Under the pieces are notes generated by a model, which saw only the letters and a program-made list of their open reading frames with translations, ran no database searches and was not told where the DNA came from. From assembly GCA_944472155.2 (NCBI GenBank), contig OX235272.1:108072020-108136019 (forward strand): a stretch of 64,000 bases of DNA. The letters are read 5' to 3'. Positions within the stretch are counted from its first letter, which is position 1. Each line of letters starts with the position of its first letter. This document shows positions 44,110 through 56,021 of the stretch, piece by piece. The DNA comes from Trichobilharzia szidati (Eukaryota; Platyhelminthes; Trematoda; Strigeidida; Schistosomatidae). A program made the translations under genes and the position numbers.

Positions 44110-44329
44110 AGTTGGAGAGAGAGAGAAAAAGAGAATATATATATATATATAAGGCTAGTAAAAACAAATGAACCGACTAAGTAATGTTAGATTGTATGGG
44201 AAGTAAATGAAACACGTTTTTAATGAAGATGTGATAAGATTAAGGGATGATAAGAGAGGAGGGGTTTAAAATATAAGTAAGGGGTGGTGTAGAAGTCATT
44301 AGTTGGTTATGCCTTAATCGGTCAAGGGA
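44110..44329. other. GA and TA microsatellites, unassigned flank
   Basis: GA-rich patch at 44115-44134 followed by TA repeats at 44136-44152. Nothing else recognised. Confidence 0.4.
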
Positions 44330-44990
44330 GGGATAATGGCTGTACGAACTTCTTTGGAATGCATAGTTGAGGTTTAATAGTTCGAATGCCTATCGCCTTG
44401 GCTGTGTGCAGTAAACGAATACGAAGTCTATTGGGCGTACTACTAGACAGCTTAGTCAACGTGTTAGTGAACATCTCCCATCGTGGGGGTTTGGCAAAGG
44501 ACAGACAAAAACAATTCGTAGCTCAATTTTGTCACACTTAATTGATAGTGGTCATGTAACCGAGAAAACGACAGCCTTCAAAGTAATTCATCGTATCCCA
44601 CTGAATCTTTCCAATAGACTTCGTATATTTTATAATTGTTTACCCACGCACACATGCACACACACCATTGTATACTGAATATACACAAATATTTTCATAT
44701 TCAGTTATCTACGACCATGAACTTTCATTATATTTTGATGACTGTTTCATGACTCATATGATTGGTCAAACATTTTTAAAAACAAGAGATGTCCTTTGTT
44801 TTATGTATAAACCTCTGTTATGTTAATTTTGATTAATTCCCCTGAAGAAGTTCGAACCAGTTTGTCGAACGTGGGAAACGTTGGAATTACTCATTTCAAT
44901 TTCTGTGAGATTTCGCAAATATAATTTTTACTTGTATTGCTGTTGATTGTTCCCTTTACCGGAAGTTTAACTCCTCTTATGAATATGTAA
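44330..44990. pseudogene. PLE-j foldback: C-terminus (minus) joined to GIY-YIG (plus) and 3' end
   Basis: 44330-44420 minus: RIRLLHTAKAIGIRTIKPQL, CIPKKFVQPLSLP. 44425-44640 plus: SIGRTTRQLSQRVSEHLPSW, GQTKTIRSSILSHLIDSGH, AFKVIHRIPLNLSNRLRIF. This is a GIY-YIG block in which the first Tyr is lost (SIG for YIG). 44640-44990 is the 3' UTR with a hammerhead-like order at 44843-44890 (CTGAAGA, A, GTTCGA, loop, TCGAAC, then four extra bases before GAAA), which makes it degenerate. Confidence 0.7.
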
Positions 44991-45689
44991 ATTCTACCTA
45001 TATCAATGGAATACCAGACAACCAATACGACTAGACTAGAGGGCATGAAAACAACCAATCACATTCCAGGTGGTCACCAGGAGAGGTGACTAATAAACTC
45101 GTGGAGAAATTTAAAAGCTCACTTCAAATTGAAGTATGCACTGGAGATATTACCTAGCAGGCAGAGCAATGAAACCTTCACAGGTAAACCATCCACCTAG
45201 CTCAAAGAATACAACTACATCAAAATAGAAATATAATGCAGTTATTCTGAAATAGTGGATAAAATCTGTTGTGTATACTGGATGATTTTTGATGTTATTT
45301 TGAGTTCTTTGAGTTGGATGATTTAATGTTAAAGCTTTCATTGATCTTCTGGACATCTTGACTGTGAAGTGAACTCCATGACTGGCATATTTCTATCTCT
45401 TTGTGACTTTCACTATGATCGGTTATTTCTTTTTGCAGAATTAATCCAATTGTAATGAAAATGATCCTGTCGTTGACCTTATATTTAACCTTGCACTCAT
45501 GTGACATTTTTATTGATTCTTATTGATCTGCATGTCTATTGACTACAAACTGATCTGAGTGTCTGATGTTCTTTGTGTTTCTTGTGTCTTGGATATTTGC
45601 ACTCTAAACGGGACATCTACCTATTAACTCATAAGGAAAGACACAGTTTTTGTTTTTTCAGCGAAGAAATATCTCTTTTCAACGACTTC

Positions 45690-47215
45690 ATTTTCAAGCT
45701 GTACATTCGGAAAGGCATTAAGTGGTACTAGAAATTGCTCAGTCAATATTGCACATATGATGATAAGAATAAAGATTATTGAAACGATGTATTAACGGTT
45801 AAACCTGATGATTTACAAATTTATAAAAATTATTAAATAAGTGAACTGCTATAACGATTTAAAAATGGTAGGTCAAGTGTTGTCTAACAAATTAAGAGTA
45901 CGATGATGAAAAAAGTAAAGACGGCGAAGATGAAGCGAAGTGGAATGGATTCAGGTGACAAAACAGAATAAAATAAAAGAACATAACTATGACCAAGGTA
46001 AAGTAAGGGATTTGATGAAACATTTATGAACACATAATTTAGGTTTCTGTCCATGTGTGGCTGGAGCTTCGGTTATGCACAAGTGGATGAAACGAAAGCT
46101 TTTGGAGTGATTGGATTTGGTCCTGTACGTAACTTGGAAGGATAAATCACGTAGGACTGAATGACCTGACTCCAGAATGTGTTCACCAGTTGGAGACTTT
46201 GTCGTCCTATGCTCAACTTTCATTAACCAAACCGGTTAGTGTTCAGCTAAGCGTTTACAACGTCCAGTGCAGTCAGCTTCACACGAGCTTGTGAATGAGT
46301 ATATGCACATAGAGGTGGACATAAGCGGTAGTTTGTCCTTGATGCATTGTCGAATCATGTTTCGGCTGGTAATTACTAAATATAATGATAAATGGTTTTT
46401 AATCAATTCAGCACTTTTGTCACATTCGAATGCCAAACTCCTGAACAATGTCTTCTTTAGCACTGTGATTTGGCTGTGGACGGTTTCTTTCTTGATCCTA
46501 TGGTCGATAAAACGTCTAGAAAGAATACATATTATTTAAGAGAGATGTGCACAGGCTTTCTAGCTCTACGTTGACAGTAACAACTAAGCAAATTTTCCGA
46601 GTTCTGGAGCATAGAGCACGGCTAAGATTTCTCTTCCTGACTAGAGGTACCCATCTGCTGAAGTTACTTGTAAATGACTTATAAATGCTGACTTTCCATA
46701 AATCGACTTTTTAACGTACCATCCTCTCTACCATCTAGCATCATATCTAAGAAGTGAAATGTGGAATTCGACTCTTCTTCCAGTAAAACTGACAGTTGTC
46801 CACAGTTGTCCACATGAATTGATACGAACGAATGTGTATTACGTATTTTGACTTCTAGTTTACTTTCTTTGATTCAAAGACTGTGGGGATGTTTGCTTTC
46901 GCCAATGTAAGTTTTACACATCGAGGCAATTCATCTTTGTAATGATTTTTGTTCTCTGACCCACTAAGAGTCTATTGATTTGTGGGTGACATCTATTCCA
47001 ATGACATCTATTTCATCACTATTCCGACATTGACTTCAGATATACTTTTCATGTATTGTAGAACGACTTTCTTTGTAGTTTCAGAGGATGGTCTTGAAAA
47101 CCACCTATCCGTATTTTGTTACTTTTTATTTTGTATTCAACTTTATACTACTTATTACTAGTGAGTAGTCTGAAATCATATCTCGTTATTCTGCAAACGT
47201 TAACCTTTTATTGAT
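45690..47215 (-). pseudogene. PLE-k, minus-strand copy (left palindrome arm)
   Basis: Minus strand: a much-decayed RT to linker region (47100-46500), then KKTLFRSLAFECDKSAELIK, NHLSLYL, the MSTSMCIYSFTSSCEADCTG block (the YIG of GIY-YIG is DCTG), LAEH, and the open C-terminal stretch 46223-45987 (TGEHILESGHSVLRDLSFQV, FRFIHLCITEAPATH, LCVHKC). The 3' end at 45690-45720 reads GTACAGCTTGAAAATGAAGT, CGTTGAAAAG. Confidence 0.75.
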
Positions 47216-47259
47216 CACTGTTTATTAAAACCCATTTATTCTTTATAAATTACTTAAAT

Positions 47260-47345
47260 TAATCCCAGCGTGTTAAGAAAATCAAAACAAGATTTTTCTG
47301 AACGTTTCGCTGTGTAGGCAACAGCTTCTTCAGCAGACTTCAATT
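47260..47345 (-). repeat. Hammerhead-like PLE end, left arm only
   Basis: Minus strand 47337-47297: TCTG, CTGAAGA, A, GCTGT, TGCCTAC, ACAGC, GAAA, CGTT, CAGA. Stem I TCTG/CAGA and stem II GCTGT/ACAGC are perfect. One extra A follows the core. It is absent at the corresponding point of the right arm (near 52480). Confidence 0.6.
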
Positions 47346-47861
47346 TATTCTTTGTCTGAAATTCGCGCGTCGATTATTCGGACCGCGAATTTCCTCATTG
47401 ATGCATCGCGACTGTGCATTTGACGGCATTCAATCACAAATACCTCACAGTCTAAAGTTTTTCATATTACATTTCATTATTTTACGTATAATATAATAGC
47501 GTACTTTAGAATAATCCTGCGTTTTGGATTCTACGCGTAATTCAAACATCGTATAGTTTAATTAGTCAACTGGGGGCTATCACCTCGAATTTGCTAACAG
47601 AAATCTACAGGTCTTATTGTTGTTTTCTCCACCTGTGAGGGTTGACTGTATCAAATTTTATCAAGTTGCTATTGTCTCTATCCACTTTCCAAGGGGTTCT
47701 ACTATTTCTGAATATAATTCCATGTTATGTGAATGAAGTCAGTATTGTAGCGACCTGGAAGTCTATTGGAAGTAACGCAATCGTGTTTCGGTTTATCTTC
47801 TTGTGAGTATTTACCATTGCTTTGTTGATTGTGCACTGTATTACTAGTATTTATTCGCTTA

Positions 47862-48755
47862 TTTTTATGCTCGTACAACCAAGTACAGGAACTCAACGAT
47901 AACATACTTGGTCCGTGTTCTAAGTGACAGAGACGATATTAACCGCGAAGTCTATGACTTGCTTTGTTGTTAATAACATAATTTTAGTCCCTTTTATTTC
48001 TCTCTTATTTTGTGTTCTATAGTGAACTCCTTCTTAAACATACTTAGCTACCTAAATTATTAACATTGGCTTCCTTTTTTGTACTTTATTGTATTCCTTC
48101 TTTTGTGTATCTACTGTTCCCGACTCTATTAGCTCTATGAGTAGTACAAAATTTTCCCATCATTAACCATCAAGTAATTATTAGTTTTGTGGTTGTTTTT
48201 TCTTATTTTCTATTTTTTTCGGCAATATTTACTGACAATCATTGGTTGTGAACGCCATTGTCAAGACCTTAAAATTTTGTATTATGCAGGATTACTCACA
48301 CCACCACTACAAACACTGCATTAGACCTGACTATAAGAAACAAAACAACAAACCTGAAATGCAATTTTATGATTGTTTAGTGTTGTTACAACCAAATTAA
48401 CTGACCATCTTGGCGACAAACATTCTTAAATATCATTTCATAACTTCTTGTATGACTATAGCTTTACTGTCACCATGCATAATCATATCATTGCTTCCAC
48501 CACCCAATACTGAGATATTATTTGTTATGTTGTTTATTTTCCTTTCTACTTCTTGATATTTTTTCGCATTTAAAAAAATTATTTTGTTTTTCCTGTTTTT
48601 TTGCTGTTGGTGTCTTTATATTTATTTTTTTGAAATACTTATTTTAAATGTTTGATAAAATTAGATGCAAATATTCGAGAAATGTGTTGGAAATTCCACA
48701 CTGTACCACTATTACTGTTTCTGGAATTAAGCAAATTATTATTATTATTATGCGA
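47862..48755 (+). mobile_element. CR1-like LINE 3' region, insertion in the left arm
   Basis: Absent from the right arm, where the flanks adjoin near 51930-51965. It is non-coding by eye and ends with the CR1-like tail (ATTAGATGCAAATATTCGAG, GGAAATTCCACACTG, CTGGAATTAAGC, (ATT)n at 48733-48751). It is probably a 5'-truncated copy consisting mostly of 3' UTR. Confidence 0.55.
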
Positions 48756-48955
48756 TTACTTGAAATCCTGCTGGATTTTGCATGCGCTAAACTTGCTCTC
48801 ATTAACTAATCTCTTCTCAAAACGAGACAGCCTACAAAATGCACTGACAACCGGCTTTCAACAGCCACAAAACTTACCACAGCATGCTAAAAACAGGAAA
48901 ATTGTGTTGCATTCATATAAGCATGGTTGATCAATATATTATATTTTATTATTAT

Positions 48956-49278
48956 TGTCAATGGACGTGAACATTGATCGTTTGTTTATTGGAACTGGCA
49001 GCCATTGGTGGGCAACTTGAAGGCGCGAATGGTTCGATCGCTGGCAAGTTGAACGAAGGCAGAAACGAATACGAATAAAAGTACTTTATAACTTCATTTG
49101 TACTTGACATTTGTTTGTAGACTTTGTATTTTGTCTCGCTTTAATTGCCAAACAATATAATTTCGTTCAAGGAATACTGGTGTTTTGGATTTAAAGTTGA
49201 AACATATACATAGTATTTATCGGTTCAAAACGAAGACGTCTTCATTACAATAGGAACTTAGGGCTAAGTTCCTTGACA
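48956..49278 (+). mobile_element. Solo LTR, 323 bp
   Basis: Begins TGTCAATGG and ends CCTTGACA, giving TG..CA ends with a 6-bp terminal inverted match (TGTCAA, TTGACA). It is flanked by ATTAT at 48951-48955 and 49279-49283. It contains AATAAA near 49076, a possible poly-A signal. A second copy at 61852-62165 has its own flanking 5-bp repeat. No internal retrotransposon region adjoins either copy, so both look like products of LTR-LTR recombination. The orientation is inferred from AATAAA. Confidence 0.7.
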
Positions 49279-49381
49279 ATTATTATTACTATATTACTAT
49301 TCCCTTGGGTTCCGAGTGGAACATAGAGCTTCAACAACACACCTCCACTTTGTCCTATCTTCTGCCATCCTCTTCAGCTGA

Positions 49382-49591
49382 AATAAATAAGAATAAAATT
49401 GGCCCTGTCGTATTAGTTTTCGAAAACACATCCACTACGGACACATACTTGTGCCCAGTGCTAAGTAATGGTCGCGGTCTATCAAATACGTTTGCTGTGC
49501 TCTCAAATAACGTTCAGACTATCATCATATGGAGTAGTCAAAAGGACTGTGTATGCATTTAAGATTGTCGACGCATGTTTGCAATTACTAA

Positions 49592-49630
<39 letters not shown>

Positions 49631-49854
49631 TACTTCATTACCAAACAAGAAAATTCCCAGAGTAATGTAATGCTGAGAACAGTGAGTTCATAATGAATTC
49701 ATCACTATGTACATTTTGTTTAAGTGAGATGATTCTATTTAGTTGTCGGTGAAGTTGCAATATCTTCCTGAAAAGTTTGTCCACTGAACTTTCATCAGCC
49801 AGATTACTTGTTACTGATTGATCCGGCCAAAAGCAACTGCAACACATTTTTGAT
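49382..49854. other. Palindrome spacer, unassigned, with a TA microsatellite
   Basis: TA run at 49594-49626. The rest shows no recognised coding or repeat content. Confidence 0.4.
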
Positions 49855-50106
49855 TGGACACTAGTAACTAGTGTGATGTGTCTGGTCCTTCATTTGCTGC
49901 AGACTGATTTCTATCAGTCAGGTTTGTAATGTGGCAACCATTCTAATTAGCTTGCCATCACGGTGCAAATTGATTTGATGCAATAAGATGGTTGGATGGA
50001 ATCGGTAGGAAGTGACGCGGGTGACGCGGGTTCGAATCTCAGAAGGGAAATGAGTTCCTTCAAGATTGCAGAAACGCTTTGCTGACAAGTGCCAACTAGC
50101 ACGAAA
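49855..50106 (+). mobile_element. Second copy of the short hammerhead element
   Basis: Shares with 42375-42630 the segment ACACTAGTAACTAGTGTGAT, the CTATCAGTCAGGTT part and the hammerhead region 50082-50106: CTGACAA (core G8 changed to A), GTGC, CAACTA, GCAC (perfect stem II), GAAA. Between them are box A-like TGGTTGGATGG (49990) and box B GGTTCGAATC (50028). It joins directly to RTE-A coding sequence, so the 3' half of stem I is missing. Confidence 0.75.
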
Positions 50107-51720
50107 CCTACGTTACATCATCCTGGAGCGAATAAAAGATGCATGGAATGCAGAACTCCACCAGCACGCAACAAGCTGGATTCAAGAAAGGCAAATCATG
50201 TGCCCAACAAATTGCAACTCTACGCATGTTCATCGAACAAAGAATAGAATGGTAGTCAAACCACTCTCTACCTCGACTTCATCGACTTCGAAAAGGCCTT
50301 TACTAGGTAGCGTTGACCGAGAAGTAAACCGGAAACTGATTCCAAACTATGGCGTTTAGTGCCCCAAGTCTTTGTCATCCTCATTCAGGAGCTAGCTATA
50401 TGACATTGCGATGTGTCAGGTGATCTACAACGGTAAACTCAGAGAAAGCTTTGAAATGAAGACAAGAGGAATACAAGGCTGCCTACGATCACTGACGATG
50501 ATATTCTTAATTGTGGCGGACTGGATTATGCGTGAGAATGTGCACAGGGAGTCAGGAGACAGGAAAACACTGCACTGACCGATAAGAAGGCCCTAGAAGA
50601 TATGGATTTCTTGCGTGGATGTCCAATGTAAAACAAATTCGAAGACTTACTGGTAGGCAAGCAGGCAGTCAGGCGAAAAGCAACAAACTGGCTGAAGTGG
50701 CTGGCATCAAATACAGGATTCCGGATGAACATAGAGAGGATGGAAGTGATGAAGATAACCAACCAGTCAGCCAACAGCAACAACAACAACGACCAGTACC
50801 AAATACCGTCAACGGGAGAGATTCAACAGAGGTTACATCCCTCAATTATCTGGCTAGGAAGCATGGTTTCAACCACAAGCAGTCGGTCAGCACGGATGAA
50901 GATGTCAAAGCTGGCCAGCCAGAATCAGAAAATCAAGATACGCCTTCATCAATTTGAAACCAGTTTGGAAATCTTCTGCCTTCACTCCGTATGAGGAACA
51001 AGATTCGCATTTTCAACACCGATGTCAAGTCGGTCCTTCTATACGGGTTATACACTTGATCAGCATGTCAGTAAGAGGATTTCCAACAGCTTGTTGCAGA
51101 CTGTCAGCAGCAGCTGCCTTCAACATCTGGCTTCATTCTGTAGATCGAATCGTCAGAAAGAATAAACAACAAGAAATTATGTGAACAAACCAAACAAGAG
51201 CTTATCGCTCAACAAATATCTAGGAATTGGAAACATTTATTTCTCGATACGAATTTAAAACAAGCAATAAAGTTTAGTAAAGCGGGATTTAATGAATTCA
51301 TCAAATTTCGGTAGAACTCGTCAGCTGAATACTCTACATAGACGGATATATACTTTTGAAATTACATTGGGAGATATAGGACTGAATACTTTACATACAC
51401 GGATATATATATATATATATAAATATCCAGGAGAAAAAGGAGATGGATCGGGTATACATTGAGGAAACTGTCGAATGACATCGCTCACTGTGCCAATGCT
51501 TGAGTGGAATCCCAATGGGAAGCGATGAGTGGGTTTTCGGCGCAAGGGTGACATGGAGGAGATCGTGCCTCGTGGAGGAGGAGAAGTAGGAGATGAGTGA
51601 CTCTGAGTTGTTGTGGTGCAAGCTGAAGAGGATGGCAGGAGATCCGACAAAGTGGAGGTGTGTTGTCAAAGCCCTATGTTCCACTTGGAACCCAAGGGAA
51701 TAGTAATATAATAATAATGA
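50107..51720 (+). pseudogene. RTE-A LINE (second subfamily), RT to tail
   Basis: Plus strand: IILERIKDAWNAELHQ (RT N-terminus), the GFKKGKSCAQQIATLRMFIE-like segment, DFEKAFT..SVDREVNRKLI with a small insertion in motif A, QGCLRSLTMIFLIVADWIM, then a damaged palm C (DFLRGCPM for DFADDLCLM). It continues with MEVMKITNQS, STEVTSLNYLARKHG and RRKRRWIGYTLRKLSND near 51430, and the tail CTATGTTCCACTTGGAACCC plus (ATA)n. An unrelated piece of about 195 bp (51230-51424) is flanked by near-identical AAATATCTAGGAA and AAATATCCAGGAG and contains a TA run. Confidence 0.8.
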
Positions 51721-52519
51721 TAATAATAATAATAAAATATAATATACTGATCAACCATGCTCATATTAATGCAACACAGTTTTTCCTGTTAGCTAGCTGC
51801 GGTATGTTGTATGGCTGTTTAAGGCCAGTTGACAGTGGATTTAGTAGGCTGACTTGTGTTGAGAAAAGATTAGTTGATGAGAGCCAGTTTAGCGCATACA
51901 AAATCCAGCAGGATTTCCAGTAATCGCATAACAGAATAAAGAATATTCTTAATACAATGCACAATCAACGCAGCTATGGTAAACGCTCACAAGAAAATAA
52001 ACCGAATCACGATTTCGATACTTCCAGTAGACTTCCAGGTGGCTACAATGCTGACTTCATTCACAGGATATGGAATCATATTCAGAAATAGTAGAACCCC
52101 CTTGTAAAGTGGATAGAGACAATGGTGACTTGATAAAAGTTGATACAGTCGACCTTCACATGTGGTATACACCAAAGTGGAGAAAACAACAAAAAGACCT
52201 GTAGATTTCTGTTAGGAAATTTGAAGTCATAGATCCAGTCGGCCAATTAAACTATACATTTGAATTACGCGTATAATCCGAAACATAGCATTATTCTAAA
52301 GTACGCTATTATATTATACCTAAAATAATGATGAAACGTAATATGAAAAAACTCAGACTGCGAGGTATTTGTGACAGAATGCCGTCAAATGCACAGTCGG
52401 AATGCAACAATGAGGAAAATCATAGTCAGATTAAACAACACGCGAATGTCAGACGAAGAATAGAGGGATTTGAATAAATAGTGATAATCCTCGCCTAGGT
52501 TACTAGCTCACTAGTTTTC

Positions 52520-54185
52520 TAGCTGGTCCCAAGCTTGGATAAAGAGGGAGGGTTGGGGTGTGGTGCTAGCAACACCACCCCAAAACTTAACGAAATTGCT
52601 ACAGAAACTTCAACGCACAAATACATTAAAAATTCCGAAAACATAAACAATAACTTTATTTTTCGCTTGAATCGGAGGAGTGAAATGACGCAGGCTGGTA
52701 AAACCCTTCGGGAAGCCAGTCAGCCGATGTGCCTTCTTTCGATGAAAGCCAAAAGTAAGGATGAGGACGTGGAATATTCGTACAATGTACGAAACTGGGA
52801 AGGCTGCTCAGGTAGCCGCAGAAATGAGAAGATATGGAATAAAAGTGTTGGGAATTCGCGAGAGCAGATGGAACGAATGTGAAAGGAGCCAACTACCAAC
52901 TGGAGAGACAATAATCTACTCCAGTCACTCAGAGGTCAATCACGAGCACACCGAGGGAGGAAAGGCAAATCATGTTCTGACCAAATTGCAACTCCAGGCA
53001 TCATCATCGAAAAATGCATGGAATGGCAATCAAATCTCTACCTCAACTTTAAAGACTTTGAGAAGGCCTTCGACAGCGTTGACCGCGAAGTAATTTGGAA
53101 ACTACTCAAGTACTACGGCGTACTCCAAATATTCATCAACCTTATCCAACACCTGTACGACAACGGCACCTGTCAAGTGATCCACAACGGAAAACTCAGC
53201 GAGGCTTTTGGAGTAAACACAGGAGTCATACAAGGGTGCTTATTATCACCAATGATATTCTTAATTGTGGTGGACTGGATTATGTGTCTGACAGTGGGAA
53301 ATGAGAAGACAGGGATATCCTGGACCAACGTGAAGAACCTAGAAGATCTGGATTTCGCGGATGATTTATGTTTGATGTCACACAAAATCGAAGACTTACA
53401 AGCGAAAACCGACAAACTGGTCGAAGAAGCACCAAAGACAGGACTCCAGGTGAACATAGACAAAACGGAGATATGGAAATAAAGAACCAACCAACAACAA
53501 AAGCAGCAACATCCAACGCCAATCACCATCAACTGGAGGGATTTGAAAGAGCTTACTTCACTCACTTATCTAGGGAGCATTTTCTCAACTACAGGAGGAA
53601 CGGACGAGGATGTCAAATCGAGAATCACAAAGGCGAGAAACACATTCATCAACCTGAAACCAATCTGGAAATCTTCGTCACTCAACTCAGCATCAACAAC
53701 AAAATTCGGATTTTCAATACAAACGCCAAGTCAGCTCTTCTATACGGATCAGAAACTTGGCGGGTCACAAAGAATATTTCCAATAGGTTGCAGACCTTTA
53801 TCAACAACTGTCTTCGCTCTATGCTGAAGATCAGACGGCTGGAGAGAATCACCAACAAGAAACTATGGGAACAAGCAAAACAGGAACCAATCGCCCGGCA
53901 AATATGCAGGAGAAAGTGGAGATGGATTGGACACTCGCTGAGGAGGCCACTGGGTATTATCGCGAGTCAGGCCATAGCTCGAGTGGAACCCGAAATGGAA
54001 GCCGTGAGTAGGACGTGCAAGGATGACATGGAGGAGGTCGTGTGAAGAGGAGTTGAAACAGTATGGACTAACATGGATGCAAGTGAAAAGTACAGCAGAA
54101 GACAGAAGCAAGTGGAGACGTGTAGCTGAAGCCCTTTGTTCCACTAGGAACCCATGGGAACAATAATATAATAATAATAATAACG
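52520..54185 (+). pseudogene. RTE-A LINE with 5' end, internally deleted
   Basis: The only RTE-A copy here that keeps the 5' region. A GC-richer leader (52520-52750) is followed by the start of the AP-endonuclease domain: MRTWNIRTMYETGKAAQVAA, EMRRYGIKVLGIRESRWNEC (52761-52920), then a deletion near 52950 removes the rest of the endonuclease. The RT follows: motif A NFKDFEKAFDSVDREVIWKL (53050), QGCLLSPMIFLIVVDWIM (53230), catalytic FADDLCLMSHKIED (53355), LQVNIDKTE, frameshift at 53470, SLTYLGSIFSTTGGTDEDVK, ARNTFINLKPIWKS, then in another frame ICRRKWRWIGHSLRRPLG (53900) and the tail with (ATA)n at 54165-54183. 53018-53482 is open for 154 codons. It inserted in the right palindrome arm only. 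Confidence 0.88.
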
Positions 54186-54189
54186 GAAA

Positions 54190-55810
54190 GTTTATGTTTG
54201 CAGAATAAAGAGACATGGACTTAGACTACTGACTAGTGATAAGTAGTATAAATTTTAATACAAAATAAAAAGAAGCAAAGGACGCATAGGTGGTTATCAA
54301 GACTATCCTCTGAAACTACAAAGAAAGTCGTTCTACTATACATGAAAAAGCATTTCTGAAGTCAATGTTGGAATAGTGAAGACTATTGGAATAGATGTCA
54401 CACACAAATCAATACGGATCACTTAATTCTTAGTGGGTCAAAGAACAAATATCATTAAAGGGATGAACTCCTTCGATGTGTAAAACTTATATTGGCAAAA
54501 GCAAACATCTCCACCGTCTTTGAATCCAAGAATGTAAACTAGAAGTCAGAATACGTAACGCACATTTGTTCATATCAATCCGTATGGACAACTGTAGATA
54601 TCAGTTTAACTGGAAGAAGAGTCGAATTCCGCATTTCACTTCTTAGATGTGATGAAAGATGGACGAGATGATGGTGCGTTTAAACGGGTTGATTTATGGA
54701 AATTCAACATTTACAAGTCAATACAGTAACTTCAACAGATGGTACCTCTAGGCAGGAAGAGAATCTTTATCCGTTCTCTATGCTCCAAAATTCGGAATAT
54801 TTTGCTTTCTTGATGCTGTCAACGTAGGGCTAGAAAGCCTTCGAAAAACTCTCTCAAATAATATATATTCTAGAAGTTTTTATTGACTGAAACATGAAGA
54901 AAGAAACCGTCCACAGCCAAATCACAGTGATAAAGAAGACATTGTGTATGAGTTTGGCATTCAAAAGTGACAGTATTGCTGAAGTGATTAAAAACCATTT
55001 ATCAAAATGTTGTATTAAACACTCTCTTTTTATGCAGTTGACTTATATTTAGAATTTATCAGCCAAAACATGATTCGACAATGGGTCAAGGACAAACTAC
55101 CGCTCATGTGCACCTCTTTGTGCACATACTCATTCACAAGCTTGTATGAAGCTGACTGCACTGGACTTTTTAAGGGTGTTCTTCGTAAACGCGTAGCTGA
55201 ACACTAACTGGTTTGGTTAATGAAAGTTGAGCAAGGGACGACAACGTCTCCAACTGGTGAACGCATTCTGGAGTCACGTCATTCAGTTCTACGTGATTTA
55301 TCCTCCGCAGATGCGTACAGGACCAAATCTAATCACTCTGAAAGCTTTCGTTTTCTCCACTTATGCATAACCAAAGCTCTAGCTATACATGAACAGAAAT
55401 CTAAATTAGGCATTCAAAAATGTATGATCAAATCCCTTACTTTACCTTGGTCATAGTAATATTCTTTTATTTCATTCTATTCTACCATTTGAATTCATTA
55501 CACTTCACTTCATCTTCGCCATATTTACTGTTTTCATTATCGTACTCTTAATATTTTAGACGACACTTCAACTGCAGTTTTAAAATCCTTATACCAGTTC
55601 ACTTATTCAATAACCTTTAAAAGTTTTGTAATTCATCCACTTCAACTCTACCCCCCTTAGAACATCATTTTAATTACCTTTATTCTTATCAAATGTGCAA
55701 TATTGACTACTGAGCCATTTCTATTTCCACCCAATGCCTTTTTCCGTAATGTAAAACACGACTCTACAGCTTGAAAATGAAGTCGTTGAAAAGAAATATT
55801 TCTTCGCTGA
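54190..55810 (+). pseudogene. PLE-k, plus-strand copy (right palindrome arm)
   Basis: Mirror of 45690-47215. Decayed RT/linker (54290-55000), KKTLCMSLAFKSDSIAEVIK-like, a cysteine block near 55120-55160 in which the GIY-YIG tyrosine is again lost, and the open C-terminal stretch 55220-55456 (TGERILESRHSVLRDLSSAD, FRFLHLCITKALAIH). The non-coding end 55765-55810 reads CTACAGCTTGAAAATGAAGT. Confidence 0.75.
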
Positions 55811-56021
55811 ACAAAAACCATGTTTTTCTTTATGCATTAATAGGTATATTTCACTATTAGAATGTAAATATCCAAGACAAAAGAAACACAAACAACACCA
55901 GACACTCATATTAGTCTGTAGTGAATAGACATTCAGATCAATAAGAATCAAAAAAATGTCACATGATTAAAAGTTTAAATATAAGGTCAACGAAAGTATC
56001 ATTATCAATACAAGTGGACTA

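Larger units (their letters stand above)
44965..49381. repeat. Left arm of a 12.7-kb imperfect palindrome
   Basis: Segments matching the right arm in inverted order: 44965-45480 with 57665-56955; 45480-45720 with 56020-55765; 45720-47215 with 55765-54190; 47345-47860 with 52480-51965; 48756-48950 with 51920-51720; 49284-49381 with 51715-51600. Left-only pieces are 47260-47345 (hammerhead-like end), 47862-48755 (CR1-like LINE end) and 48956-49278 (solo LTR). The arms look roughly 15-20 per cent diverged by eye. Confidence 0.75.

Noticed and set aside
49785..49830. Another hammerhead (CTGATGA on the minus strand)
   Set aside because: The heptamer is present, but no GAAA box with pairing flanks lies at a usable distance.
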